This document shows, one piece after another, positions 1 to 8,904 of a stretch of 57,372 bases of DNA (its first letter is position 1; every line of letters starts with the position of its first letter). This DNA comes from Dichloromethanomonas sp964477085 (GTDB lineage: Bacteria; Bacillota; Desulfitobacteriia; Desulfitobacteriales; Syntrophobotulaceae), in NCBI GenBank assembly GCA_964477085.1, contig CAYZDF010000011.1:1-57372 (forward strand), given 5' to 3'. The notes below the pieces were generated by a model. That model saw only the letters and a list, made by a program, of their open reading frames with translations. It was not told the origin of the DNA and searched no databases. Position numbers and translations under genes: made by a program.

Positions 1-315
1 CTCTTGTTTTTATTGTACTTGGTGTTTAGGCTGTCTGTAAAATGGGGTATGGGTCACAATGCCTCTTTTGAAGCAACAAAGAAAATCCAACCTACTGTAT
101 ACACCATATTTTACTAATAAAGGAAGTTTATTTTTTGATTGACATGTGTTAAAAGTTTTTATGCAACGCTAGTGATTAATTTATTAAAAATCAATCTAAA
201 GCCTAATTGACTCTTTAAAAATTACTTATTCCAAATATTATGCAAAATTCTGTAAAATAAGGTAAAATAAAGTAGGAGGAGGGGTTTTATTTGTGACACT
301 GGAATCGCAAAAACA
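1..315. other. Gene-free AT-rich start of window
   Basis: No credible coding region was seen on either strand. A TTGACA at 139-144 followed 15 bases later by TATGCA (160-165) could be a weak promoter. A good Shine-Dalgarno run (AGGAGGAGG, 274-282) sits before GTG 293, but that frame closes after eight codons at 317, which suggests that an older gene start here has been broken. Confidence 0.3.
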
Positions 316-486
316 ATGATACTTTTAATGATACTTTTTATGAAGATTTATGCAATAAATACTTATGATTGCTATTATTATGGAACACCCGGCACACAAT
401 ACCGTAGTTATGTTGAATTTTACGTTACCGATGATGGGGGATCAGAAACGAAGATTGTCACTTCAAATCCAGTGACTGCGTATTAA
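316..486 (+). CDS. Small ORF, possibly a decayed SH3-like gene
   Basis: This 56-codon frame starts at ATG 316 and ends at TAA 484. It encodes a short hydrophobic start (MILLMILFMKIYA) and then a Tyr-rich stretch with GTPGTQY. That stretch loosely resembles GAGTQY in the SH3-like protein just downstream, so the two may be related, one being a remnant. The ribosome binding site at 274-282 lies too far from this ATG and suits GTG 293 in another frame better, which fits a frameshifted relic. A perfect hairpin terminator follows directly. I do not recognise a function. Confidence 0.3.
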   Translation: MILLMILFMKIYAINTYDCYYYGTPGTQYRSYVEFYVTDDGGSETKIVTSNPVTAY

Positions 487-500
487 CATATGTGTTGGAG

Positions 501-545
501 AACGCCGTACTACTGTTTTGATAAACGTTAGTACGGCGTTTTAAA
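501..545 (+). terminator. Perfect 12-bp hairpin terminator
   Basis: The arms AACGCCGTACTA (501-512) and TAGTACGGCGTT (529-540) are perfectly complementary around a 16-base loop and are followed by TTTAAAT. It closes the small ORF before the SH3-like gene. Confidence 0.7.
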
Positions 546-724
546 TATTTAATCAGCTTTTCTGAATGACAATAGACAATTTACAGCCTTGCTCCCATAT
601 ACGTCTGTACTGGGGTTTGTAAAATAGTTTAATTTGTTGTAATTTGTATAAAACTTTTTTAAACAATTTTATGTGATTTTGATGAACGAATGTAATGTAT
701 ATGATGAAGGGAGAAACTATTTCT

Positions 725-1225
725 ATGCCAGTTTTTTTTTTTTTTTATGGAGTTATTGTTAAAACTACTCAACCAGCAACGATGTATTCGGGAGCAGGTA
801 CCCAATATCCAATCGTGATGAGTATGGCCAGTGGTGAAGCAGCGGCATCAATGGGCAGTCAAAACAACTTCGCATATTTAAAGGGATGGAAATATTCTAC
901 CAGTTCAATAGTAAATGGTTATGTTTCATTGTCTGCAGTAACAAGTGCTATCTTTGCTTATAGCAAATACGCCTTAACTACTTTTTACGGTGAAGGTGAT
1001 CAATATGCGAATTCATCTCAATATGATATTCCTGCAAATGCATTACTGAATCGTAATTATTCACCACCACGTTTTGCCGGATACATGACATACTCAGACT
1101 TGCGTTATTTGGGTGTCCAATATTATTATTATAATAACTACGATTATACAGCACCTGGTGGGTTTGCATATGTGCACACTAACTTTAGAAGCACTTCACC
1201 TTCAAGTTATTATCTCACAATCTAA
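725..1225 (+). CDS. Secreted or surface SH3-like repeat protein
   Basis: A 166-residue product is read from ATG 725, chosen because AAGGGAG (706-712) lies at the right distance; an in-frame ATG at 695 lacks such a site. Two repeats of bacterial SH3 type are visible. The first spans about residues 12-72 (ATMYSGAGTQYPIV ... GYVSLSAV). The second spans about residues 82-156 (LTTFYGEGDQY ... GFAYVHTNFR). Such domains usually bind cell wall or protein ligands outside the cell. The N-terminus (MPVFFFFYGVIV) is hydrophobic but short, because four Phe codons come from a run of 15 T. A one-base change in that run would remove the whole protein. Partner and function are unknown; the next gene follows after 20 bases and may be cotranscribed. 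Confidence 0.55.
   Translation: MPVFFFFYGVIVKTTQPATMYSGAGTQYPIVMSMASGEAAASMGSQNNFAYLKGWKYSTSSIVNGYVSLSAVTSAIFAYSKYALTTFYGEGDQYANSSQYDIPANALLNRNYSPPRFAGYMTYSDLRYLGVQYYYYNNYDYTAPGGFAYVHTNFRSTSPSSYYLTI
732..746 (+). repeat. T15 homopolymer inside the start of a gene
   Basis: Fifteen consecutive T lie 7 bases after the start codon of the SH3-like gene. Tracts of this length slip easily in replication, so the frame could switch on and off. It is also a classic place for a sequencing error. Confidence 0.8.
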
Positions 1226-1245
1226 CGAAAGGATGTGTTTTTCTA

Positions 1246-1830
1246 ATGGCTAATTATCTTGTAAAAATAAAAGGTTTTGCTATTGGCATTGGTATAGTGT
1301 TTAGTATAACGCTATTGATTGGATTTTATTTTAACTCAATTAAGCCTATGGATGCTAGTACAAACTTAGATCAGGTTCAAACTCAACTTAATGCGATGAA
1401 ATATGGAACCGATTGGAATTTAATTGTAGAAAAAGTTACGATTGGAGATGAGTTTAAGTATTATGATTCAAATAAAAGAATCGCTAGCGTTTATTTATCC
1501 TTACAAAATGAAAATGGGAAGAATGAAGCTTTCCTTCCCAAAGGAAAAATATTAGGGTTTTATGGCGACAGCGGAAAGTATTATGAATTACCTTGGGATG
1601 AGTCTCTTGGGAATCACTATTCTATCTCCGAAGACGCAAGGAAAAAAGGTGCTACATTTGAAAAAAGAACTTATGAGCCAGGCATCTTTAATATTGTTCC
1701 TCAATTTTATATTGATGCTAATGAAAAGAGCATTACAAAACTCGTATATCAAGATGAAGATGGGGTCAAATATGATATTTCCATTCAAAAAACTACTGAG
1801 ATTCCACCATCATATCCTGGTGGAAAATAG
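1246..1830 (+). CDS. Membrane-anchored protein of unknown function
   Basis: The product is 194 residues with a short basic start (MANYLVKIKG), one membrane helix at about residues 10-28 (FAIGIGIVFSITLLIGFYF) and a soluble remainder expected outside the cell. The outer part is rich in charged residues and predicted beta strands (YYDSNKRIASVYLSLQNENG). It has no lipobox and no catalytic motif that I recognise. AAAGGATG before ATG 1246 serves as ribosome binding site. It follows the SH3-like gene by 20 bases on the same strand, so the two may form a small cell-surface operon. Function not assigned. Confidence 0.55.
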   Translation: MANYLVKIKGFAIGIGIVFSITLLIGFYFNSIKPMDASTNLDQVQTQLNAMKYGTDWNLIVEKVTIGDEFKYYDSNKRIASVYLSLQNENGKNEAFLPKGKILGFYGDSGKYYELPWDESLGNHYSISEDARKKGATFEKRTYEPGIFNIVPQFYIDANEKSITKLVYQDEDGVKYDISIQKTTEIPPSYPGGK

Positions 1831-1924
1831 GTGTCTTTTGGGGTTTAATGATCCTTAAGTACTACATTTCGGAAATACAGTGAATTATTATAGTATTGCA
1901 CAATAAGCCTCGCATTTGAATAGT

Positions 1925-1957
1925 ACATGAGCTTTCAATCTGATTGAAAGCTCATGT
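1925..1957. repeat. Long perfect inverted repeat at recombinase start
   Basis: ACATGAGCTTTCAAT (1925-1939) is mirrored by ATTGAAAGCTCATGT (1943-1957), with three bases between. No T run follows, so it is a poor terminator. It abuts the truncated N-terminus of the first recombinase and could be the scar or end of the element that carried it. Confidence 0.6.
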
Positions 1958-2765
1958 ATTGTAATACTGTTCGTCAATTTTTATGTTTTTGCTCTACAGA
2001 GCATGAGAAAGGAATCTCTCCGGTTCAAATCAGGAATTTTCTTATGAAAGAGCTTGGGCATCTAAGTCCGGCAAGTCGTAAGACAATATTGGTAAGGATC
2101 AGAAGCTACCTCCGGTTTCTCGAATTCGAGGGCGGATTCAATGCAGATGAAATATTGAAATTACCCATGGCACCACCAGTGTGGAAAAGAAGGCAAGTTC
2201 CCAAACATTTATCCACAGAGGATAAAGAAAAAATTCTATTAACATATGACCTTTGTTCAAAGACAGGCTTACGCGATTACGCAATTGTACGATGTTTTCA
2301 GACCTTGGTTTAAGATGCGTTGAGGTTGCCAACCTTGGCCTTGAGGATTTCGACTAGCAAAATGGCACTGTATGTGTACACAAAACAAAAAATCGTACTG
2401 AAAGAAAGCTTCCGCTTAGTCAAAAAGCAGGCCAGGCGATAGTAAACTATCTATTTAGAGCAAGGCCGAACACTATAGAACGAACTCTATTTGTAAGATT
2501 TAAGAAATCAACAGGATCGCCGATGGGTACTTCACAGGTTCGGAATACGATGCGACGCGCCGCTGTTCGAGCTGGATTACGGCATTTTACCGGAACGCAT
2601 ATGTTCAGGCATACTGTTGCCAAAGACATGATTTCATCCGGCACCGATATAAAAACAATCGTAGATATTCTCGGGCATGAAACAGTCGAAACAACTATGA
2701 TTTATACGAAGATAAATTTTCCCGAGCTATCTTTTGTGGCAGGAAAATGGCCGGAGGTGATTTAA
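1954..2765 (+). pseudogene. Broken tyrosine recombinase (Xer/phage type), copy 1
   Basis: Joined over its breaks, the sequence reads as a tyrosine recombinase. The N-terminal SAM-like arm begins at YCNTVRQFLCFC and lacks its usual first residues. The catalytic domain has the Arg region LGLRCVEVANL, then HMFRH (HxxR) and the tyrosine region LGHETVETTMIYTKI. Two lesions are visible. A base is missing near 2291, moving LRDYAIVR out of frame with MFSDLGLR. A TAG at 2355-2357 replaces an expected Trp codon in DFDWQNG. The final TAA overlaps the ATG of the next recombinase, so the pair was translationally coupled, as in Tn554-like and recombinase-trio elements. It should be inactive as written. Confidence 0.8.
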
Positions 2766-3462
2766 TGAACAACCTCATCTCCGCGCAAGTCGAAGAATAT
2801 ATCAGCTACAAGCAAGCTCTTGGCTATAAAATCAAGATTGAATCCGAAGAACTCAGGCGATTTGCTACATATACGGTATTAGTCGGATATAACGGATCTT
2901 TGACAGCAGACATTACCTTTAAATGGGTTACACTAAAACCTAATTATACCCTATGGTATAGGTCAAGACGCTTGGAAACTGTGCGTACCTTTGCCAAGTA
3001 TATCAGCATATTTGATCCTAATGCACAGATCCCACCAAAGGGGCTTTTGGAAAAGTGTCATGGAAGAGTTAATCCATATATATTCACAGAAAAAGAGATC
3101 TCCATCATTATGGATGAGTCTGCACATCTTCATTCTCCTGATGGATTAAGACGCCTGACAATTCCAGCTGCAATAGGGCTGATGTGGGCTACAGGTATAA
3201 GACCATCAGAAGCCTGCAACCTTCTGGATTCGGATGTTGACGTCGATTTTGGCTTAATTCATATTCGGGAAACCAAGTTTTCCAAGAACCGATGCCTTCC
3301 GATTCACGATTCAGTGATAGCCAATTGCGCGATTACAGGAATAAGCGTGATGCTTTGCCAAACAACTATACTGATAACCACTTTTTTATCATGACAAGTG
3401 GCAAACCCCTTATCCTTAGAAACTTTGAATACTCATTACAGCTCACAAGGAATAGTCTTTAA
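2765..3462 (+). pseudogene. Broken tyrosine recombinase, copy 2
   Basis: The gene starts at ATG 2765 behind GGAGGTGA. The first 187 residues or so include the core-binding arm (EEYISYKQALGYKIK) and the start of the catalytic domain with its Arg motif (ATGIRPSEACNLLDSDVD). A frameshift near 3325 moves the reading from LPIHDSVIAN to LRDYRNKRDALPN, which continues in the second frame to TAA 3460. The HxxR and tyrosine boxes are absent, so the C-terminal third has been deleted. It pairs with the upstream recombinase. Together they are the relic of a multi-recombinase mobile element whose cargo is no longer identifiable. Confidence 0.75.
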
Positions 3463-3606
3463 TTGGTAACATCATAATAAACCAGAGTAGAATCACGACC
3501 GTAGAGTTTTTTGATCCGGTTGTTTAACCATACCTGGAGCGCCTTGTACAGTATAGAAAAAATGTTTCCTGAAATATTTTTGCTTGAGATCGGTTTAGAA
3601 TAGTTT

Positions 3607-3645
3607 AAAGCTGCTCATCTTGTAAGACGGGCAGCTTTTATAAAT
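3607..3645 (+). terminator. Hairpin terminator after recombinase relics
   Basis: AAAGCTGC (3607-3614) pairs with GCAGCTTT (3631-3638), followed by TATAAATT. The surrounding 3463-3740 stretch shows no gene. Confidence 0.5.
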
Positions 3646-3740
3646 TCATAATTTCAATTACAGTTAATAATGCATAGTAAAACAGCGTTATATCGCTAAT
3701 AGTGTAAGGCGTCGAGGCTCTTGCAAAACGGGAGTTATGT

Positions 3741-4838
3741 TTATAGCGTTTCTTTGGTTGGTACAACAGGGGTCCCGACGAAGATTGTCCCCTTAAGTAC
3801 CCGGAAAAGTGTGTTAGAAAAGGTATAGATCCAAAGAGCAGCTAGCAAACCCGTGAGGAAGACTGTATAACTGGTGGTTAAAGGAGTAACGAAATAAGCT
3901 GCGATCTTTTGGCTGGCTATGGTATAAGCGGCGAGGGGGAAGATAAAAGCCCACCACCCCAAGGAGAACGGTATCCCATCTTTACGGTACAGGTGAATAC
4001 AGATAATGAAGATAATTCCTACGATCCAGATTCCAAAGCCCCAAATACTAGTGGCCGCCAGGTAAGAAAAGTCAATAGAGGTAAGTAAACCCATGGACTG
4101 AGCATTATTGGCGGTATCCACGACAGCACTTACAGCAAGGCCAATTGCACTGAGAAAGATACCAAAGGAAGGGGTCATCTCAGCAGGGGGAAGTGGATAT
4201 TGAGCAAGACGGACAAAAATAATGGCACTGATAAATATAAATAAGAAGAAGCCTATGCCGAAAAGAGCAATATTGGTAATCAAAACAGAAACAGCCCATT
4301 CCGGACGGTGTTGTAACGTCATGGCTAATACAGGGTTACCGATGAGCAGAACTGCCATATTGGCGATAGGTGCCATGATCCAGGAGAAATTCATTGTTTC
4401 CGGCTTAGGGGAAATTTCCATTCTCATCATTCGAAAGGTGGTATAGAAGGTAAAGTAAGTAACACCGATAATAGCTATCAGGTAGGCAATGAAGCATAAG
4501 ATAAAGGTAAGAGATGAAGACATAAAATGACTCCAGATCAGAAAGATGTTGGTTCCCAAAATGGTGGTAGCAACAGGCATGGTAACAAAAAAGTTGACAG
4601 CAACCGGATGATGAAGATCTCTCCGAACATAATCATAATAGAATAACCAACGCATTATCCATGGAACCAAAACGCAAAAATACAAACTATCAGCCAAGCC
4701 AGCCAATAGTATACCTAGCAATTTCCCTGACGGAAATGTTGCTTGCCAGAGATAAAGGATATTGCCTAGCCCGCCTGTTCCCATGATAACAGCAAACCAG
4801 CTTGGAGCTAAATATTTTATGGCATGTTTCTCTTGCAT
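3741..4838 (-). CDS. TDT-family (TehA/SLAC1-like) transporter
   Basis: This 365-residue membrane protein has about ten hydrophobic helices and starts with the typical family sequence LAPSWFAVIMGTGGLGNILY. The tellurite-resistance/dicarboxylate transporter (TDT) family includes TehA-type anion channels and the malate transporter Mae1, so transport of an organic or inorganic anion across the plasma membrane is likely. The substrate cannot be told from sequence. The start at 4838 is supported by GAGAGGG on the minus strand. It diverges from the EamA exporter at 5074, with 235 bases between them for both promoters. Length is normal for the family. Confidence 0.8.
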   Translation of the reverse strand: MQEKHAIKYLAPSWFAVIMGTGGLGNILYLWQATFPSGKLLGILLAGLADSLYFCVLVPWIMRWLFYYDYVRRDLHHPVAVNFFVTMPVATTILGTNIFLIWSHFMSSSLTFILCFIAYLIAIIGVTYFTFYTTFRMMRMEISPKPETMNFSWIMAPIANMAVLLIGNPVLAMTLQHRPEWAVSVLITNIALFGIGFFLFIFISAIIFVRLAQYPLPPAEMTPSFGIFLSAIGLAVSAVVDTANNAQSMGLLTSIDFSYLAATSIWGFGIWIVGIIFIICIHLYRKDGIPFSLGWWAFIFPLAAYTIASQKIAAYFVTPLTTSYTVFLTGLLAALWIYTFSNTLFRVLKGTIFVGTPVVPTKETL

Positions 4839-5073
4839 TTTGCTAACCCTCTCTAATCCTGCTCTTTCAATGTATCTAAGAGATAAAAATCTGTGTTAAT
4901 ACTAGCACAATAACTGGAATAATATCAATTATTAAATATAGTCGTTTCTGAGATTACTGATAAGTTCTATTTATGACATGATAATGTAAAGGAAAGCTCC
5001 TTGACGATACCAACATCAAAGCTTATGCTTGAGGTTAGGGATTTCAATTTAATGAAAGATTGAGTATGCTGAC

Positions 5074-6018
5074 ATGTCTAATCGCACGGTGTATTTTTCG
5101 ATGATCATTACAGCATTATTTTGGTCGGGGGCCTTTATAGCAGGCAAAATGGCTGTGTTTACCTTTGAGCCATTGACTCTGACCTTTTTTCGGTTCCTTT
5201 TTGCGCTACCCTTGATTTTTTTCTTGCTTTGGCTCAAGGAAAGATCACATCTGTTCCCGACCAAACAACAAATAGTCCCTCTCATTATTCTAGGGACTAT
5301 CGGTACTATGGGATATCACTTTTTCTTTTTTTTAGCCTTAAAATATACAACAGCTATCAACTCTTCCCTGATCGGGGCGACAAATCCCATGGTTACCACG
5401 ATACTAGCCGTCATCTTTTTTCGAGAGAGAATTACCATTGGAAGGACCATAGGGGTAGGCGTATCTCTCTTCGGCGTATTCTGTGTCATGACGAGTCTGG
5501 ATCCTCAGGTAATCAGAGGGATGGCCTTGAACCAAGGGGATTTCTTAATGGTCTTAGGCGTCTTATGCTTTTCTACCTATGCCTTGTTAAGCAGAAAGTA
5601 TATGCTTACTTATCAGATTTCACCTTTAACCGTTACGGCCTATACTTTTCTGATCTGTACTTTATTCAGTTTTGTGTTAGGCATTGCTTTAGAAAAGCCA
5701 TTGGTTACAGTCCTGAACGCTCCGTTTAAAGTATGGGTTGAAATCATGTACATGGCTGTGTTTGCCTCTGTGGGGGGATATTACCTCCAACTTAATGCCA
5801 TTCATTATATCGGTGCCCCAAGAACCGCGATGTTTATTAACTTGGTTCCTGTCTTTACTATCGTCTTAGCTACTATACTACTTGGAGAAAATATCAGCGT
5901 GTTCAATATCTTAAGTGCCCTGATCATTATTTTCGGGGTTTATCTTGCTACAAGACCGGAAAAATCAGATCAAGACACCTTGGTCAATCAGATTTCAAGC
6001 AATAACAAAACCCAGTAG
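5074..6018 (+). CDS. EamA/DMT-family permease
   Basis: The product is 314 residues with ten hydrophobic helices arranged as two EamA repeats (about residues 8-138 and 150-298). Family hallmarks are FWSGAFIAGKMA at the start, the helix with TTAINSSLIGATNPM in repeat one, and GAPRTAMFINLVPVFTIVLA in repeat two. Drug/metabolite transporters of this type export amino acids or other metabolites; the substrate here is unknown. No strong ribosome binding site precedes ATG 5074, but the protein begins sensibly there. A weak hairpin follows at 6029-6049, shared with the convergent receiver gene. Confidence 0.8.
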   Translation: MSNRTVYFSMIITALFWSGAFIAGKMAVFTFEPLTLTFFRFLFALPLIFFLLWLKERSHLFPTKQQIVPLIILGTIGTMGYHFFFFLALKYTTAINSSLIGATNPMVTTILAVIFFRERITIGRTIGVGVSLFGVFCVMTSLDPQVIRGMALNQGDFLMVLGVLCFSTYALLSRKYMLTYQISPLTVTAYTFLICTLFSFVLGIALEKPLVTVLNAPFKVWVEIMYMAVFASVGGYYLQLNAIHYIGAPRTAMFINLVPVFTIVLATILLGENISVFNILSALIIIFGVYLATRPEKSDQDTLVNQISSNNKTQ

Positions 6019-6024
6019 ACACAA

Positions 6025-6052
6025 AAATACCTACCCTTTGCGGATAGGTTCA
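6025..6052. terminator. Weak bidirectional hairpin between convergent genes
   Basis: ACCTACCC and GGATAGGT pair with one mismatch. The hairpin lies between the convergent EamA and receiver genes and has A-rich and T-containing flanks. It is a modest candidate. Confidence 0.4.
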
Positions 6053-6060
6053 TTATGCCT

Positions 6061-6459
6061 TCAGGCGGGACAGATTGAGCTATCACATTCATCCATTGCT
6101 GCATAGTAGCTAATCGTCTCAAGGATAGTACTAATCTTGAAGGGTTTTTGAATAATACCCTTAAAGTTATGGGTACTTGGGAGTCTAAGGCTGTCTATAT
6201 CTGACCCTGTCATGATAAGTGCAGGAATATGTTGAAGATAACTATGCTGCGAGATTTTTTCTATGAATTCACAGCCATTCATTATCGGCATCGCATAATC
6301 CGATAATATAAGAATGGGCAGTGGACAACGAGTGAGTATATCTTGTGCAGCATATCCGTTCGGTGCGGTAATCGGTGTATAGCCATTATTTTTCAGAACA
6401 ACAGATAAGAGATCAGCAATACCGCGGTTATCATCAATCACCATAATAACTGGTCTCAA
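6061..6459 (-). CDS. Stand-alone response-regulator receiver protein
   Basis: This 132-residue protein is a single CheY-like receiver domain. The acidic pair is DD in VIDDNRG, the phosphoacceptor Asp lies in LILSDYAMP, the switch Thr in ALIMTGSD, and the conserved Lys in IIQKPFK. There is no output domain, so it would signal by protein contact or act in a phosphorelay. No histidine kinase lies nearby. It ends in a short Cys-containing tail (ECDSSICPA). The gene is monocistronic and convergent with the EamA gene. Confidence 0.8.
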   Translation of the reverse strand: MRPVIMVIDDNRGIADLLSVVLKNNGYTPITAPNGYAAQDILTRCPLPILILSDYAMPIMNGCEFIEKISQHSYLQHIPALIMTGSDIDSLRLPSTHNFKGIIQKPFKISTILETISYYAAMDECDSSICPA

Positions 6460-6750
6460 TTACTCTTTCCTCCTAAATATACATCTTAATACAACCTTAT
6501 TTAGTATACTACACCGAAAAGAAGAAAAATGTTGAGACCTGTCAGAGAATAAAATATAGGGGTGAGCAAGCCTGTGACCTTTTAGAATAAGGAGTAACCT
6601 TTGTTTAATATTGCCAATCCTACATATTAAGGCAAAGAGATTAGAAAAAATATGGTACTTATTGTATGATTAACGGGTATTTCGTTTGATTTTTAGGAAT
6701 AAATAAGATAGGAAATTCGTCTATAGTTAAAATAGTCTGGGGGGAGTAAT

Positions 6751-7893
6751 TTGGCTCGTATAGAATTGATGGCTACGACAGCTTTTGGATTGGAATCTCT
6801 TGTTGCCAGAGAAATAAAAGAACTTGGATACGAGGACGTTAAAGTCGAAAATGGTAGAGTGATATTTATTTCTAATGAAGAAGGAATCTGTCGTTCCAAT
6901 ATCTGGCTGAGGTGTGCTGACCGAGTCGTTATAAAAGTGGGAGAATTCACGGCTCAAAGTTTTGAAGAGCTTTTTCAACAGACAAAAGCTTTGCCCTGGG
7001 AAGAATGGCTCCCTGTAGATGCCAGATTCCCGGTCACCGGCAAATCAATCAAGTCGCAGCTCTTTAGTGTTCCCGATTGCCAAGCTATCGTCAAAAAGGC
7101 GATCGTGGAAAGGCTGAAGGACACATATGGAGTCAGTTGGTTTGAAGAAACAGGCGCTCTCTACGCTGTTCAAGTGGCTCTTCTGAGAGATGTTGTAACC
7201 TTAACTATTGATACCTCGGGGCGAGGGCTTCATAAAAGGGGATATCGGGAGTTGGCCGGGGAAGCACCGCTTAAAGAAACACTGGCAGCAGCTATGATCT
7301 ATTTAAGCTATTGGAAAGCAGATAGAGTGATTCTTGATCCTTTTTGCGGATCAGGAACGATACCAATTGAAGCGGCTTTCATTGGTCAAAATAGAGCCCC
7401 CGGAATGTCTAGAGAATTCACAGCTCAAAGTTGGCCATCTATTCCCGAGAAGTACTGGATAAAGGCGAGAGAAGAAGCGTATGATCTTTGGAGAAAGGAT
7501 TTGACTCCCCATATTTATGGGTCGGATATAGATCATCAAGCCCTAAGACTTGCGAGAATTCACGCCAAGGAGGCCGGATTGGAAGAGAAAGTGCATTTTC
7601 AAAAGCTTCCGGTTAAAGAATTGCGGTCGCGTTTCAAGTATGGTCATATTATTACCAATCCACCCTATGGGCATCGGATCGGTCAACATCAAGAAATTGA
7701 AGAGGTTTATATGGACCTAGGTACAGTCTATCGGGCGTTGGAAGACTGGTCACTCCACATGCTTACAACTGTACCTAAGCCTGAAAGATTTATGGGCAAA
7801 AGATGGGATAAAAGCAGAAAACTCTACAATGGCAGGATAGAGTGTCACTACTATCAGTTCTTTGGTCCTAAACCACCAAGAAAAAAAGAATAA
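6751..7893 (+). CDS. THUMP-domain SAM-dependent RNA methyltransferase
   Basis: A 380-residue protein is read from TTG 6751, preceded by GGGGAG at 6741-6746. The N-terminal half holds a ferredoxin-like/THUMP RNA-binding region (ARIELMATTAFGLESLVAREI onward). The C-terminal half is a Rossmann methyltransferase with the SAM loop LDPFCGSGTIPIEA and the catalytic NPPYG, typical of N2-guanine methylation of 23S rRNA (RlmL/YpsC group). Length matches the Firmicutes members, which lack the second RlmK domain of E. coli RlmL. A clear hairpin terminator follows. Confidence 0.85.
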   Translation: MARIELMATTAFGLESLVAREIKELGYEDVKVENGRVIFISNEEGICRSNIWLRCADRVVIKVGEFTAQSFEELFQQTKALPWEEWLPVDARFPVTGKSIKSQLFSVPDCQAIVKKAIVERLKDTYGVSWFEETGALYAVQVALLRDVVTLTIDTSGRGLHKRGYRELAGEAPLKETLAAAMIYLSYWKADRVILDPFCGSGTIPIEAAFIGQNRAPGMSREFTAQSWPSIPEKYWIKAREEAYDLWRKDLTPHIYGSDIDHQALRLARIHAKEAGLEEKVHFQKLPVKELRSRFKYGHIITNPPYGHRIGQHQEIEEVYMDLGTVYRALEDWSLHMLTTVPKPERFMGKRWDKSRKLYNGRIECHYYQFFGPKPPRKKE

Positions 7894-7933
7894 AACTTTT
7901 AATGAATTAGTTTCATAAATAGTTTTTACATCA

Positions 7934-7966
7934 TTTTAACACCGTATATAGTGTTAAAAAAATTGT
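7934..7966 (+). terminator. Hairpin terminator after the methyltransferase
   Basis: TTTTAACAC (7934-7942) pairs perfectly with GTGTTAAAA (7951-7959) and runs into AAATTGTTT. The stem is AT-rich but perfect. Confidence 0.55.
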
Positions 7967-8103
7967 TTAGGCACCAGCTATATGATTAGAGATCCTAATT
8001 TTTTGGTATTATGAAATCAACTCATATAGTAGATTATTTATAAAATACAGTATAAAATAAACATTGGTGAGTTAATCTTTTAAAAAGAGAAGGACGTAGG
8101 TAA

Positions 8104-8826
8104 ATGATCAGTAAATCGGATAGTACAAAGCTTGAACCGCTATATGATAAGAAGGTCAGCTGTCCTTATTGTGGAAAGATGTTTACCAGCAAGAAGGTAA
8201 GATCAAGGTTCGTTAAACCACTTAAGGTCGATAGCGATTTTGGTCCTTTATTTGCAGCTAATGACGAGAATAATCCGCTCTATTATTACGTTAATGTTTG
8301 TCCAGAATGTGGGGTCTTCTTTTCCGAAGATTTCTCAAAAAATATTGGACAAACGGCAAGGAAAGCGGTTCAGCAGCAGATAACGGACAAGATGGATACG
8401 AGCACGGATTACTGGGGAAAACGTGATTTTGACAAAGCTGTGCGAGCTTATAAGCTTGCGATCTATACCGGACAACTCGTCAAAGAAAAACATATCGTTT
8501 TTGCTAATCTCTGCATACGCATAGCCTGGTTGCAGAGGGCAGTTAATAATAAAGAAGAAGAGATGCGTTTTTTGCAATTGGCGGTATCTGAATTTGAGAA
8601 TTCCTATATCCATTCAGACTTTAACCATGAGACCACGTCGGAGATATCTATTTTATATTTGATCGGTGAACTCAATCGGAAATTAGGAAATTACACTGAA
8701 GCGGTCAAATACTTTACCACAGTCATTGAGCACCCTGACCGAAGCCGATATGTTAAATATGTCAATTTAGCCAGAGAGCAGTGGAAGGCAGCCGTGGAGG
8801 AGTATAGAGAGCAAAAAGAAAAATAG
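8104..8826 (+). CDS. DUF2225 zinc-ribbon/TPR-like protein
   Basis: The product has 240 residues. Two Cys pairs, CPYCGKMF near residue 20 and CPECGVFF near residue 75, frame a split zinc ribbon. The C-terminal two thirds are helical with TPR-like spacing (ANLCIRIAWLQRAVNNKEEE; IGELNRKLGNYTEAVKYF). This is the layout of DUF2225 proteins, common in Clostridia and Bacilli and of unknown role. It may bind protein partners through the helical part. The gene stands before asnS with 78 bases between and may share its transcript. Confidence 0.75.
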   Translation: MISKSDSTKLEPLYDKKVSCPYCGKMFTSKKVRSRFVKPLKVDSDFGPLFAANDENNPLYYYVNVCPECGVFFSEDFSKNIGQTARKAVQQQITDKMDTSTDYWGKRDFDKAVRAYKLAIYTGQLVKEKHIVFANLCIRIAWLQRAVNNKEEEMRFLQLAVSEFENSYIHSDFNHETTSEISILYLIGELNRKLGNYTEAVKYFTTVIEHPDRSRYVKYVNLAREQWKAAVEEYREQKEK

Positions 8827-8904
8827 ATAGAGATATTGTTACTTCCGGTTTCTAGGTACATCAATTGTCAGCAGGTATGATTTTCGTTCAAAGGAGTGAA
8901 AAAC

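Noticed and set aside
1800..1830. Hairpin CCACCA/TGGTGG at the end of the membrane-anchored gene
   Set aside because: It lies within the coding end and has no T run, so it is not called a terminator.
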